Of a stretch of 13,748 bases of DNA, positions 7,359 to 13,748 are shown in pieces (within the stretch, counting starts at the first letter, position 1; each line of letters starts with the position of its first letter). The position numbers were made by a program, and so were the translations under genes. The notes below the pieces were generated by a model. It did no database searches, was not told the DNA's origin, and saw nothing but the letters and a program-made list of their open reading frames with translations. Source of the stretch: Saccharofermentans sp. (GTDB lineage Bacteria; Bacillota_A; Clostridia; Saccharofermentanales; Saccharofermentanaceae); the NCBI GenBank assembly GCA_024695565.1, contig JAILHX010000034.1, positions 1 to 13,748 on the forward strand. The letters are read 5' to 3'.

Positions 7359-8846
7359 ATGAAAAAAGTAATCATTGTCGGAGCCGGTATCTCCGGAATG
7401 ACTGCGGGAATCATTCTGCAGAATTCCGGTTTTGAGACCGAGATCTACGAGAAGAATGCCATCCCGGGCGGAGAGCTTACCGGCTGGAAGCGCGAGGGCA
7501 TCTACATCGATAACTGCATCAACTATCTCATGTGCAGTAAGAAGGGCAGCGATATGAACGGGCTGTGGCGCGAGATCGGAATGCTCGATGACAGCGTAAA
7601 GATGTATTCGAAGGACAAGTTCTTCACATACAGAGGCGAAGGCGGAGAGATTACTTTCTGGAGAGATAAGGAGAGGACCAAGCGTGAGATGCTCGAACTC
7701 TCACCTGAAGACAAGGATGTTATCGAGAAGTTTTTCGAGAACGTGGTAAGAGCTGAAAGCATGATCATGCCTATCGACAAGCCGATGGACAAGATGGGCC
7801 CGAGAGACTTCATGAAGCTCGGCGACTTCGCAAAGAACGTTCCTGCAGCACAGAAGGCTTACAAGGGCGTCAGCGTTAAGGACCTCTCAGAGAGCTTCAA
7901 GAACCCCGTTCTGCAGGGCGCTGTTATGAACACTCACCCCGAGATGACACAGGCATATTCTTTCATCATGTCCTACGCAATGGTCACATCAGGCAGCGGC
8001 GACATTCCGGAAGGCGGCTCGCTTGCAGCAGCACTCAGGATCGCTGACAGATATAAGTCCGCGGGCGGCAAGCTCCACCTCGGCGCACCCGTAAAGAGCG
8101 TTAAGATCAACGGCAAGATCGCTGACGGAATCGTTCTTGAAGACGGCACAGAAGTCAATGCTGACTACGTCATCTGCGCAACAGATGCCAACCACACATT
8201 TACAAAGCTTCTTCCTGCAAGCTACATGCCGAAGAAGCTCAGGAAGTGCTTCGATGACAAGGATCACTTCTCGGTATTCTCCAAGTTCCACGCCGCATTC
8301 GTTATTGACGGCAAGACAAGCATCCCGATCGACACAACATACTGGGGCGTCGAAGGCTTTAAGGTCTGGGGCAGAGAACACAGCCACGTCGGCGTCATCA
8401 GCTACGACTACGATCCCACGATCGTGCCTGCAGACAAGACAGTCGTTCAGATGAAGATATTCCAGTACGGCAAGGAGATAGACAACTGGTTCGAGCTCGC
8501 TAAAGACCGCGAGAAGTATGAGGCCAAGAAGCTCGAGATCGCCCAGCAGATGCAGTCACTTATCGAGGAACAGTTCCCTGAGACAAAGGCCAGGATCCGT
8601 CTCCTCGACACATGGTCACCTGTCACATACGCCAATCACAACAACTCATACAGAGGCGCATACATGGCCTTCGTCGCTGACAAGGATACCAAGACGGTCA
8701 CTACACCCGGCGTCATCAAGGGCCTCAAGAACGTATTCCTCTGCGGCCAGTGGCTCATGGGTTCAGGCGGACTTCCGCCGGCAACCGCCCAGGGCAAATA
8801 TGCAGCATGGAGAATCTGCAAAAAAGAACGCGTTGAGTGCAAGTAA
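7359..8846 (+). CDS. CrtI-like NAD(P)/FAD-dependent oxidoreductase
   Basis: This 495-aa flavoprotein belongs to the phytoene desaturase / amine oxidase-like superfamily. The N-terminus has the dinucleotide-binding fold VIIVGAGISG with GAGISG at 8-13, an acidic residue at the end of the second strand (E31) for the FAD ribose, and the following PGG (36-38). A second FAD/substrate region includes SGSGDIPEGGS (211-221). The C-terminus has the second FAD-contact region, VFLCGQ (459-464) followed by GSGGLPPATAQG (468-479). No carotenoid synthesis genes are nearby, so the substrate is unknown; the desaturase resemblance indicates fold rather than pathway. I chose the ATG at 7359 because AGGGGGG lies 7 nt upstream and the conserved fold begins directly there; an upstream GTG at 7320 would add 13 unlikely residues. 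The gene ends with a strong terminator. Confidence 0.88.
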   Translation: MKKVIIVGAGISGMTAGIILQNSGFETEIYEKNAIPGGELTGWKREGIYIDNCINYLMCSKKGSDMNGLWREIGMLDDSVKMYSKDKFFTYRGEGGEITFWRDKERTKREMLELSPEDKDVIEKFFENVVRAESMIMPIDKPMDKMGPRDFMKLGDFAKNVPAAQKAYKGVSVKDLSESFKNPVLQGAVMNTHPEMTQAYSFIMSYAMVTSGSGDIPEGGSLAAALRIADRYKSAGGKLHLGAPVKSVKINGKIADGIVLEDGTEVNADYVICATDANHTFTKLLPASYMPKKLRKCFDDKDHFSVFSKFHAAFVIDGKTSIPIDTTYWGVEGFKVWGREHSHVGVISYDYDPTIVPADKTVVQMKIFQYGKEIDNWFELAKDREKYEAKKLEIAQQMQSLIEEQFPETKARIRLLDTWSPVTYANHNNSYRGAYMAFVADKDTKTVTTPGVIKGLKNVFLCGQWLMGSGGLPPATAQGKYAAWRICKKERVECK

Positions 8847-8861
8847 ATTGAATTATTAAAG

Positions 8862-8905
8862 AGACCGTCTCATAAGAGGTAATTGCCGCTTGTGAGACGG
8901 TTTTC
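8862..8905 (+). terminator. Intrinsic terminator of the oxidoreductase gene
   Basis: ACCGTCTCA (8864-8872) pairs perfectly with TGAGACGGT (8893-8901), with further pairing inside the loop, and is followed by TTTTC. It lies 17 bp downstream of the stop codon. Confidence 0.88.
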
Positions 8906-9193
8906 TTATGCCCGATTGATAAGAGGTTTTGCTTTAGTTGCCGGGAAACCGGGAAGCTCTTCAGCGGATGTTTATAGTTATCACAAACGGATTGATTTTT
9001 AAGATTAATGATAAAAATCCAAGTGGAATTTATCACTAACGACTTGTTTTCGCGGGCTAATGATAAAAACAACGTATGGGTTTATCATTTATTCCATTAT
9101 TCTTCGGGGAAAATGATAAATACTTCGCCAAAATTATCATTTATGTCCGCTTTTTTTGGAGTTTTTGATAACTCACCTCGAAAAGCACTCTCC
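8906..9193. other. Non-coding convergent intergenic region
   Basis: This stretch lies between the terminators of two converging transcription units. Open frames across it are short and lack ribosome sites. Besides the phased TGATAA array it contains a short direct repeat CCGGGAA (8941-8947 and 8949-8955). No tRNA or recognisable structured RNA was seen. Confidence 0.7.
8978..9171. repeat. Array of eight alternating TGATAA/TTATCA motifs, 52-bp period
   Basis: TTATCA begins at 8978, 9030, 9082 and 9134 (exactly 52 bp apart). TGATAA begins at 9009, 9061, 9114 and 9166 (52, 53 and 52 bp apart). Successive motif starts are separated by 31, 21, 31, 21, 32, 20 and 32 bp, or nearly three and two helical turns (31.5 and 21 bp). 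Most copies extend to AATGATAAA or its complement. The intervening DNA is largely unique, with faint similarity between neighbouring units (TTATCAC-AACG in the first two, TTATCATTTAT in the last two). A ninth TGATAA at 8917-8922 is out of phase. No gene is credible here. The array probably binds a protein cooperatively along one helix face; its role is unknown. Confidence 0.85.
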
Positions 9194-9226
9194 CAAGAAC
9201 AAGGGCTGCCTCAAGCGAGACAGCCC
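9194..9226 (-). terminator. Intrinsic terminator of the dynamin operon
   Basis: On the minus strand GGGCTGTCTC (9226-9217) pairs with GAGGCAGCCC (9212-9203) around a four-base loop, with one G-T pair, giving a ten-bp stem. TTGTTCTT follows. It begins 7 bp after the stop codon of the 186-aa gene. Confidence 0.8.
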
Positions 9227-9232
9227 GTTGCT

Positions 9233-9793
9233 TTATTCTTCCATGAACTCTTCCAGACAATTATCTGCGAAGTGCCAGACGCCGTAGAGACACAGCTTCG
9301 TGTTCTTCTCTGCGAGAGTTTTTGTATCGTCGTAGATCTTCTGCGCCGCAAGGCTCGCACCGCCCGTCGCGACTGCGAGACCGACCGTGCCGACTGCCTT
9401 TACGACCTTTGCTGCAGGGTCTTCCGCGGCCTGCGCAAGGATCGCGCCTAATGCATCGTTATACTCATCCTTGAATGCGATATAACGGTCGTTGTCCTTG
9501 ATGTAGACGGTGTCAGCAGTGATGAGCGCGTAGCGCGGATTAATGCCGTAGCGGATGCCCCAACGCTCGTAGCGGATGTCCATGAAGCATGAGAGCGATT
9601 CGGTCTCCTTGATGGCGCCGACTATAAGGACCTTCGAATTAATGGGACCTGTCTTGCGCTTAACGTCCCAGGTCTTCTCCTCCCAGCACTCCAGGTCTTC
9701 GCTTGCAATGTTGCCGGAAGACACGAGTATCTTGCTGACATCTTCTACTGTCTGCTTATCCTTACCGATAACTATCAGTTTGTTCCCTGCCAT
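9233..9793 (-). CDS. Unknown protein, third gene of the dynamin operon
   Basis: This 186-aa protein is of a family I do not recognise. The N-terminal half alternates strands and helices: 'KLIVIGKDKQTVEDV' (5-19) and 'SKVLIVGAIKETESL' (53-67) look like beta-alpha units, and 'YALITADTVYIKD' is strand-like. A helix rich in Gly, Ala and Val follows at about 126-150 (AAKVVKAVGTVGLAVATGGA), which could insert into or lie on a membrane. A short C-terminal region with two cysteines (C168, C179) ends in acidic residues. There is no signal peptide, so it is probably cytoplasmic or membrane-associated. AAGGAG 6 nt upstream of the ATG is an optimal ribosome site. It lies 58 bp downstream of the second dynamin gene and shares its operon, so a role as partner or regulator of the dynamins is the best inference. 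Confidence 0.82.
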   Translation of the reverse strand: MAGNKLIVIGKDKQTVEDVSKILVSSGNIASEDLECWEEKTWDVKRKTGPINSKVLIVGAIKETESLSCFMDIRYERWGIRYGINPRYALITADTVYIKDNDRYIAFKDEYNDALGAILAQAAEDPAAKVVKAVGTVGLAVATGGASLAAQKIYDDTKTLAEKNTKLCLYGVWHFADNCLEEFMEE

Positions 9794-9817
9794 AACTTTC
9801 TCCTTAGATCCCCTCTT

Positions 9818-9866
9818 TTATTCAGCCGACTCTTCTATTCAGCCGGAACTTTTATTCAGCCGACTC
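9818..9866 (-). repeat. 17-bp tandem triplication over the dynamin stop codon
   Basis: Three copies of TTATTCAGCCGACTC-like sequence begin at 9818, 9835 and 9852. The middle copy differs (CTATTCAGCCGGAAC). The copy at 9852 contains the stop codon of the 565-aa dynamin gene. Because 17 is not a multiple of 3, the TAA, TAG and TAA of the three copies fall in the three different frames. Confidence 0.85.
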
Positions 9867-11549
9867 GTGCATCTGCGCGATCAAAGACTGGATGTCCTTC
9901 TGAATACGCTCGAGCTTAACGCACTTATCAGACCTGTCAGATCTCGTGCTTCGAAGATCTGAGATATTGTCCTCAACAGACTTGATCGACTGCTCCATCG
10001 GAATTACGATGCACTGTCTGATGTAATCGGAAGCGTAGTCTTCCAGGCCCTTTGCGGCCGTATTGAATTCGCTTCTGATGTTCTGGCGGTTGTTCTTCAT
10101 GGCATCGAGCTTTAACTGCTCTTCGTAGTCTTCCTTGAACTGGAGAGCCATCTCAAGTCCGATTCCCACGATGCCGATGAATGAAGATACGCGGCCTGCC
10201 TTGCCTGCACCTTTTGCGATCGCGGTGCCCGCATTGACCGTATGAAGCGAGTTCTTGAGGAACTTCTGCGTGCTTCCGGTAAGGCCGATCGAATTGGCAG
10301 AAGGATCCGAGAGAGAAAGTACTTCATTGAATCCTGACTTCGCGAGAGTGCCTACCAGGAGGTCGCTCTGCTTCTCCAAGTCAGTTGCCGTAACGAATAC
10401 TTTCTTGACCGTGTCAGGGAGATTGTCGTACTTATCTACGAGCCTGATCTTGAGGTTCTGGTTGAACTCAGTTGCTTCCATGTCAACGAAGCTCTGACCA
10501 AGCTCAAGGAAGCACGAATGCACGTGATCGTCAGCAGCGGTGCGGGTCTTTTCGATGAGTTCTTCAGCGCTCTTGCCGTACTGGCCGACGCTCTCTTCGA
10601 GTTCTTCCTTGGTGATGTTCGAATCGACCAGTGCAGCGGCATCAAGGCCCATTCCCCTGATCTGTGCAGAGGCATCAGAGAAGATGTCCTGAACTTCTCT
10701 CTGCATCCTGGATCTCGCATCGATCAGGAGGTGGCGCTGCTGCTTTAAGTTCTCTTCGAGCATGTCGATATCTGCATCCTCCGAACCCGGTGTCAGATCT
10801 GATATCGCCTTGTCGAGTTCGTTATCGAGCACATAGAGGTCCGTCGTGAGCTTGGATGTGAGAGCCTTCTCCTCAACGAACTGGTTGAGCGTCTCAATGA
10901 ATTCCGCATAGCCGGATCTCGCGAGGAGCTCGTCAGCTAATTCGGGATCTTCCTCACGCTCTTCGAGACTATCAAGATAAGACTGGGCATCGAGGAATGA
11001 CAGATGTAGCTGCTCGGGCGTGTAGGGCGAGAGAACGGGGCGCAGAGCCTCTCTTACGACTTCGTGCTGTTCGGGCGTGTTGCCTGCTGCCGCACGGTCC
11101 ATCTTGTTGACAACGAGGATCATCTCGCCTGCCTTGTCCTTATCGATTGCAAGGCGTCTGAAGTGATCGGCCATATAAGAATCGAATAACTCATTTGTCA
11201 CTACGAAAACCAGGATATCCGCAGACGCGATAGCCTTGTAGGATATCTCGTCGTGGTCAGGACGAAGAGACGTATGCACGCCGGGAGTGTCAACGATCTC
11301 AAGGCCGTTCCATTCGTAGGTGTGGGTCTCCTGGGTGGTGATTTTCGCGCCCGTGGCAACGGTATCGTCGCCGGTGATCATCTTGATGATCGACGATTTT
11401 CCTGCAGAATATTGCCCTGCGAAAACGATCCTGACGCGGTCGGACTTCTCCGACTCAAGGTTTCCCTCAACACCGGCCTCGGCCAGCGCACGGACGGCCT
11501 TATCCTTCAGCGCTTCTTTTGCACGTGACAATTCGGCAATCTCTAACAT
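9852..11549 (-). CDS. Dynamin-like GTPase B (565 aa)
   Basis: This is a dynamin-superfamily GTPase expected to bind membranes. GTPase motifs are visible: G1 GQYSAGKSS (45-53), G2 threonines T71/T72 in KITTQET, G3 DTPG (87-90) and G4 NKMD (148-151), all close to consensus, so it is probably active. A mostly helical region (about 230-430, including 'DMLEENLKQQRHLLIDARSRM') forms the likely stalk. A small-residue-rich hydrophobic segment (about 440-470, 'GIVGIGLEMAL') is the likely membrane paddle, followed by a final helical arm. I chose the ATG at 11549: GGAGGA (11562-11557) lies 8 nt upstream inside the end of the preceding gene. An in-frame TTG at 11564 would add five residues but has no better site. 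Only 4 bp separate it from the preceding stop, indicating translational coupling. The partner is probably the 708-aa dynamin. Confidence 0.9.
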   Translation of the reverse strand: MLEIAELSRAKEALKDKAVRALAEAGVEGNLESEKSDRVRIVFAGQYSAGKSSIIKMITGDDTVATGAKITTQETHTYEWNGLEIVDTPGVHTSLRPDHDEISYKAIASADILVFVVTNELFDSYMADHFRRLAIDKDKAGEMILVVNKMDRAAAGNTPEQHEVVREALRPVLSPYTPEQLHLSFLDAQSYLDSLEEREEDPELADELLARSGYAEFIETLNQFVEEKALTSKLTTDLYVLDNELDKAISDLTPGSEDADIDMLEENLKQQRHLLIDARSRMQREVQDIFSDASAQIRGMGLDAAALVDSNITKEELEESVGQYGKSAEELIEKTRTAADDHVHSCFLELGQSFVDMEATEFNQNLKIRLVDKYDNLPDTVKKVFVTATDLEKQSDLLVGTLAKSGFNEVLSLSDPSANSIGLTGSTQKFLKNSLHTVNAGTAIAKGAGKAGRVSSFIGIVGIGLEMALQFKEDYEEQLKLDAMKNNRQNIRSEFNTAAKGLEDYASDYIRQCIVIPMEQSIKSVEDNISDLRSTRSDRSDKCVKLERIQKDIQSLIAQMHESAE

Positions 11550-11553
11550 AGGA

Positions 11554-13680
11554 CTATCCTCCAATCTTATATGGTACGATCTGCTCTAACAGACGTAATT
11601 TGTTATAAAGCCTGATATCTTTGTCGCCTGACTTGATTGTAACAATGTTACTTCCCTCGTCACACATGATATTCTCAGGTTCAACGAGGCCCCCCAGAAC
11701 TTCTGACACAAACACCGGAGTCTCGGGCGTGGCGGTGACAAAACCGACGTCTTCCGATATGAGATCTGCGATCTTCGAACGGAATTCCTCTCCGACCGCG
11801 CCTTCTGATTCTTCGGAATACAATGTGCACACACCGGGGATTCTCGCCGCGGTGGTGATCCTCGAGATATAAGAAGAAGCCTGCTCCTGACCAAAGACCG
11901 CAGTCGCGATATTCTCCGTGAAGGTCATGTTAAGAGAACGGGTCTCGGAACGAAGATCGTCAGCTAACGCCGACTGGGTCTCTGCCAGTGAATTAATTAC
12001 CGTCTCTATCTTGGTGAGCTCATTGATAACGAGGTCGACCTTGCCGGTGACGAGCCTTTTTAAGTTCTTCTCGAGCTGGGTCCAGATGTTGTCGCATGTG
12101 GCATTGACGGAATCAGTCAGTTCTTTCTCGAGGCGCGCGCGGGCCTTCGCGAGCCTGTCGCCATGCGATTCGAACAACAGGAGTCCCGCCTCGACCGTAA
12201 GGCTCACGCCCGCAACGATCCAGCCGACCGGACCGCAATTGATCCCCAATGCCGGAAGTATCAGCGCAGTCAGCGCTCCGCCCGTGCCCATAATGAGATT
12301 CGTCCACTTGACGATCTTCTTGACATCGATCAGGTCGGGCGTTAAGAAATTCCTCTCGAGCGAATCGACAGACACGTAATTGAGCTCGCTCGTCATCTCG
12401 CGGATCGCCTCTTCGACGAAGCCGTCAACTTCTGCTTCCATATCGTCTAAAAGCTCTCTGCATCTGCCTTCGATATCCTTGCTCTTAACTATCTTGCTCC
12501 ACTCGATATCCGCCATCTTATCGTCGTAATGGTCTTCCGCAAATGATGCGATATCCGTGCGGAGCTCAGTCTTAAGGCGCATCATGAAGGACTCGATCCT
12601 CTTCTTGCCTTCCTTTACAAATATAGCCTTGCGCTTCTCAAGCGCATGCTTCTTGTCGGCAATGATCCTGCCCTGCGACTCGTTCATCCTGCTCTGCATG
12701 TCGAGCTCGGAAAGCGCCTCTATCATGGGGTTCGCGATGATGTCCGCGAACGTCTTGACCCTTATGTATTTGCCCCTGACCCGGACCTCTTCACAAATCA
12801 GCGACTTGAGATCATCAATGCGGCTTATCTTGCGCCAGAACTCAGCCTTCGCCTTTGTCTCTTCATCATCAGACTTCTCACACTTTACTGCTTCGTATGC
12901 TGCCTTGAGGTGCGCGAAAACAAACGGCACACCTGTCCAGTCCTGACCATATGGCTCCGCAAACTTACAAAACTGAGTCCTGATATCTTCTATTCTCTCT
13001 TCGTCAAAAGCCCTGTTCATGTCGCGCTCGACAAGCTTCATGCTCTTGCCGGCATCAACAGAAACCTTGACGTTCATTATTACTATCACGGGCTTGCCCA
13101 GATCCTTTACCTGCCTGAAGCAGTCCGCCTCAACCGCCTGCGGGGCATCATCCGTCAGCAGGAACACGATGAGATCCGCAGTCTTCGCCGCGTCAAACGC
13201 CAGTCTCGTATCCTCTTCGCCCTCGAAAGCGCCGATTCCCGGAACATCCGTGACTGCCAGTCCGTTCCACTCATAGCGCCTGATATCCCTCGTGGTCCTC
13301 TGCGCGCCCAATCCGATCGCAGATCCGTCGCCTTCCGTCAGCACTTCCATCAGCGTGGACTTGCCTGCCATCGTCCTTCCGAAAAGCGTCACCGAGAACT
13401 TATCCAGATCCCCTTCGAGCACCTGCAGATCTTCGGTAAAAGACATGCGCAGATCATCGACCGCACCCTGTATCCCGGACAACTGTTCTTCCAGCGTCTC
13501 GCCGATCCCGACGACCTCGCAGGGCGAAGTCTTATATTCTATTGCCGTCTCAGAGATCTTGTCTTCAGCCGACTGCAGAACACCGTCAAGCACAGCCTTC
13601 TCATCCGAAGCGAGCTTATACCCGCTCCTCGCCGCCTCATGGCATTCGGCTAAAGCTTTTGTAAGATCGGTATTGGTCAT
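11554..13680 (-). CDS. Dynamin-like GTPase A (708 aa)
   Basis: This is the first gene of the operon and a larger dynamin-like GTPase. An N-terminal helical region (1-90) precedes the GTPase domain. That domain has G1 GRTMAGKST (101-109), G2 threonines in QRTTRDIRRYEW (T129/T130) and G3 DVPG (145-148). The G4 position reads IMNVKV (201-206) rather than NKxD, so guanine recognition may be unusual. Charged helices at about 310-440 form the stalk. A strongly hydrophobic hairpin (about 461-480 and 484-503, 'GALTALILPALGI' then 'GWIVAGVSLTVEAGLLLF') resembles the membrane-inserting paddle of bacterial dynamin-like proteins. A further helical arm (505-600) and a C-terminal extension of about 100 residues follow. 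AGGGGA about 5 nt upstream of the ATG fixes the start. Adjacent dissimilar dynamins usually work as hetero-oligomers, as known for several bacterial pairs. Roles in membrane repair or anti-phage defence are known for relatives but cannot be decided here. Confidence 0.9.
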   Translation of the reverse strand: MTNTDLTKALAECHEAARSGYKLASDEKAVLDGVLQSAEDKISETAIEYKTSPCEVVGIGETLEEQLSGIQGAVDDLRMSFTEDLQVLEGDLDKFSVTLFGRTMAGKSTLMEVLTEGDGSAIGLGAQRTTRDIRRYEWNGLAVTDVPGIGAFEGEEDTRLAFDAAKTADLIVFLLTDDAPQAVEADCFRQVKDLGKPVIVIMNVKVSVDAGKSMKLVERDMNRAFDEERIEDIRTQFCKFAEPYGQDWTGVPFVFAHLKAAYEAVKCEKSDDEETKAKAEFWRKISRIDDLKSLICEEVRVRGKYIRVKTFADIIANPMIEALSELDMQSRMNESQGRIIADKKHALEKRKAIFVKEGKKRIESFMMRLKTELRTDIASFAEDHYDDKMADIEWSKIVKSKDIEGRCRELLDDMEAEVDGFVEEAIREMTSELNYVSVDSLERNFLTPDLIDVKKIVKWTNLIMGTGGALTALILPALGINCGPVGWIVAGVSLTVEAGLLLFESHGDRLAKARARLEKELTDSVNATCDNIWTQLEKNLKRLVTGKVDLVINELTKIETVINSLAETQSALADDLRSETRSLNMTFTENIATAVFGQEQASSYISRITTAARIPGVCTLYSEESEGAVGEEFRSKIADLISEDVGFVTATPETPVFVSEVLGGLVEPENIMCDEGSNIVTIKSGDKDIRLYNKLRLLEQIVPYKIGG

Positions 13681-13742
13681 GAAATCCCCTGTGCGCTTAC
13701 TTTTGCGCGTTTCTCGATCGAGTTTCTTTATCCTACAAAAGA

Positions 13743-13748
13743 ATTATA
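13743..13748 (-). promoter_or_regulatory. Possible -10 of the dynamin operon (at window edge)
   Basis: The last six bases read TATAAT on the minus strand, 63-68 bases upstream of the first dynamin start codon. Any -35 box lies outside the window. The leader between them contains a perfect 10-bp palindrome CTCGATCGAG (13713-13722). Confidence 0.4.

Noticed and set aside
8941..8955. Direct repeat of CCGGGAA
   Set aside because: Two adjacent 7-bp copies without further context are not informative.
8978..9171. CRISPR array
   Set aside because: The conserved units are only 6-9 bp, alternate in orientation and are spaced 15 and 25 bp apart. CRISPR repeats are longer and all in one direction, and no cas genes are present.
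9008..9451. A 147-codon rightward frame beginning inside the TGATAA array
   Set aside because: It runs through the operon terminator and antisense through the 186-aa gene, and it lacks a ribosome site.
11550..11564. TTG start at 11564 for the second dynamin
   Set aside because: The ATG at 11549 has GGAGGA at proper distance, whereas the TTG overlaps that ribosome site and the preceding gene.
12646..13653. A long (335-codon) open frame opposite the first dynamin gene
   Set aside because: It lies entirely antisense to a well-supported GTPase gene, has no ribosome site, and its product is rich in Arg, His and Leu as expected of a mirror frame.

Overview
The window looks like chromosomal DNA from a Gram-positive member of the Bacillota, probably a gut or rumen type Clostridia. 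The evidence is strong purine-rich Shine-Dalgarno sites, sigma-A type promoters (including extended -10 elements), lipobox signal peptides, an AgrC/ComD-like membrane kinase paired with a LytTR regulator, and intrinsic terminators. I cannot name a genus from the sequence. No RNA genes, insertion sequences, integrases or CRISPR arrays were seen.

Left part (1-2831): a truncated CPBP (CaaX/Abi type) membrane protease gene runs leftward off the edge. It is divergent from a two-gene operon for a LytTR response regulator and a seven-helix GHKL histidine kinase. This layout resembles peptide-sensing systems, although no pheromone gene is visible.

Middle part (2895-8905): a leftward MgtA-type P-type ATPase with its own terminator is followed by a leftward lipoprotein gene with its own promoter. 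The upstream regions of these two genes share an exact 12-mer. Rightward, there is a second small acidic lipoprotein and then a CrtI-like FAD oxidoreductase closed by a strong terminator.

Convergent gap (8906-9232): this non-coding stretch holds the most unusual feature of the window. Eight TGATAA hexamers alternate in orientation (8978-9171) with spacings of 31, 21, 31, 21, 32, 20 and 32 bp. These are close to three and two helical turns, so all sites fall on one face of the helix and the array repeats every 52-53 bp. It lies between the terminators of two converging transcription units.

Right part (9233-13680): a leftward three-gene operon encodes two different dynamin-like GTPases (708 and 565 aa, translationally coupled) and a 186-aa protein of unknown family with a glycine/alanine-rich hydrophobic helix. 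The pair is expected to form a heteromeric membrane-remodelling machine, with the third protein as a candidate partner. A 17-bp tandem triplication lies at the junction between the second dynamin gene and the small gene and places a stop codon in all three frames.
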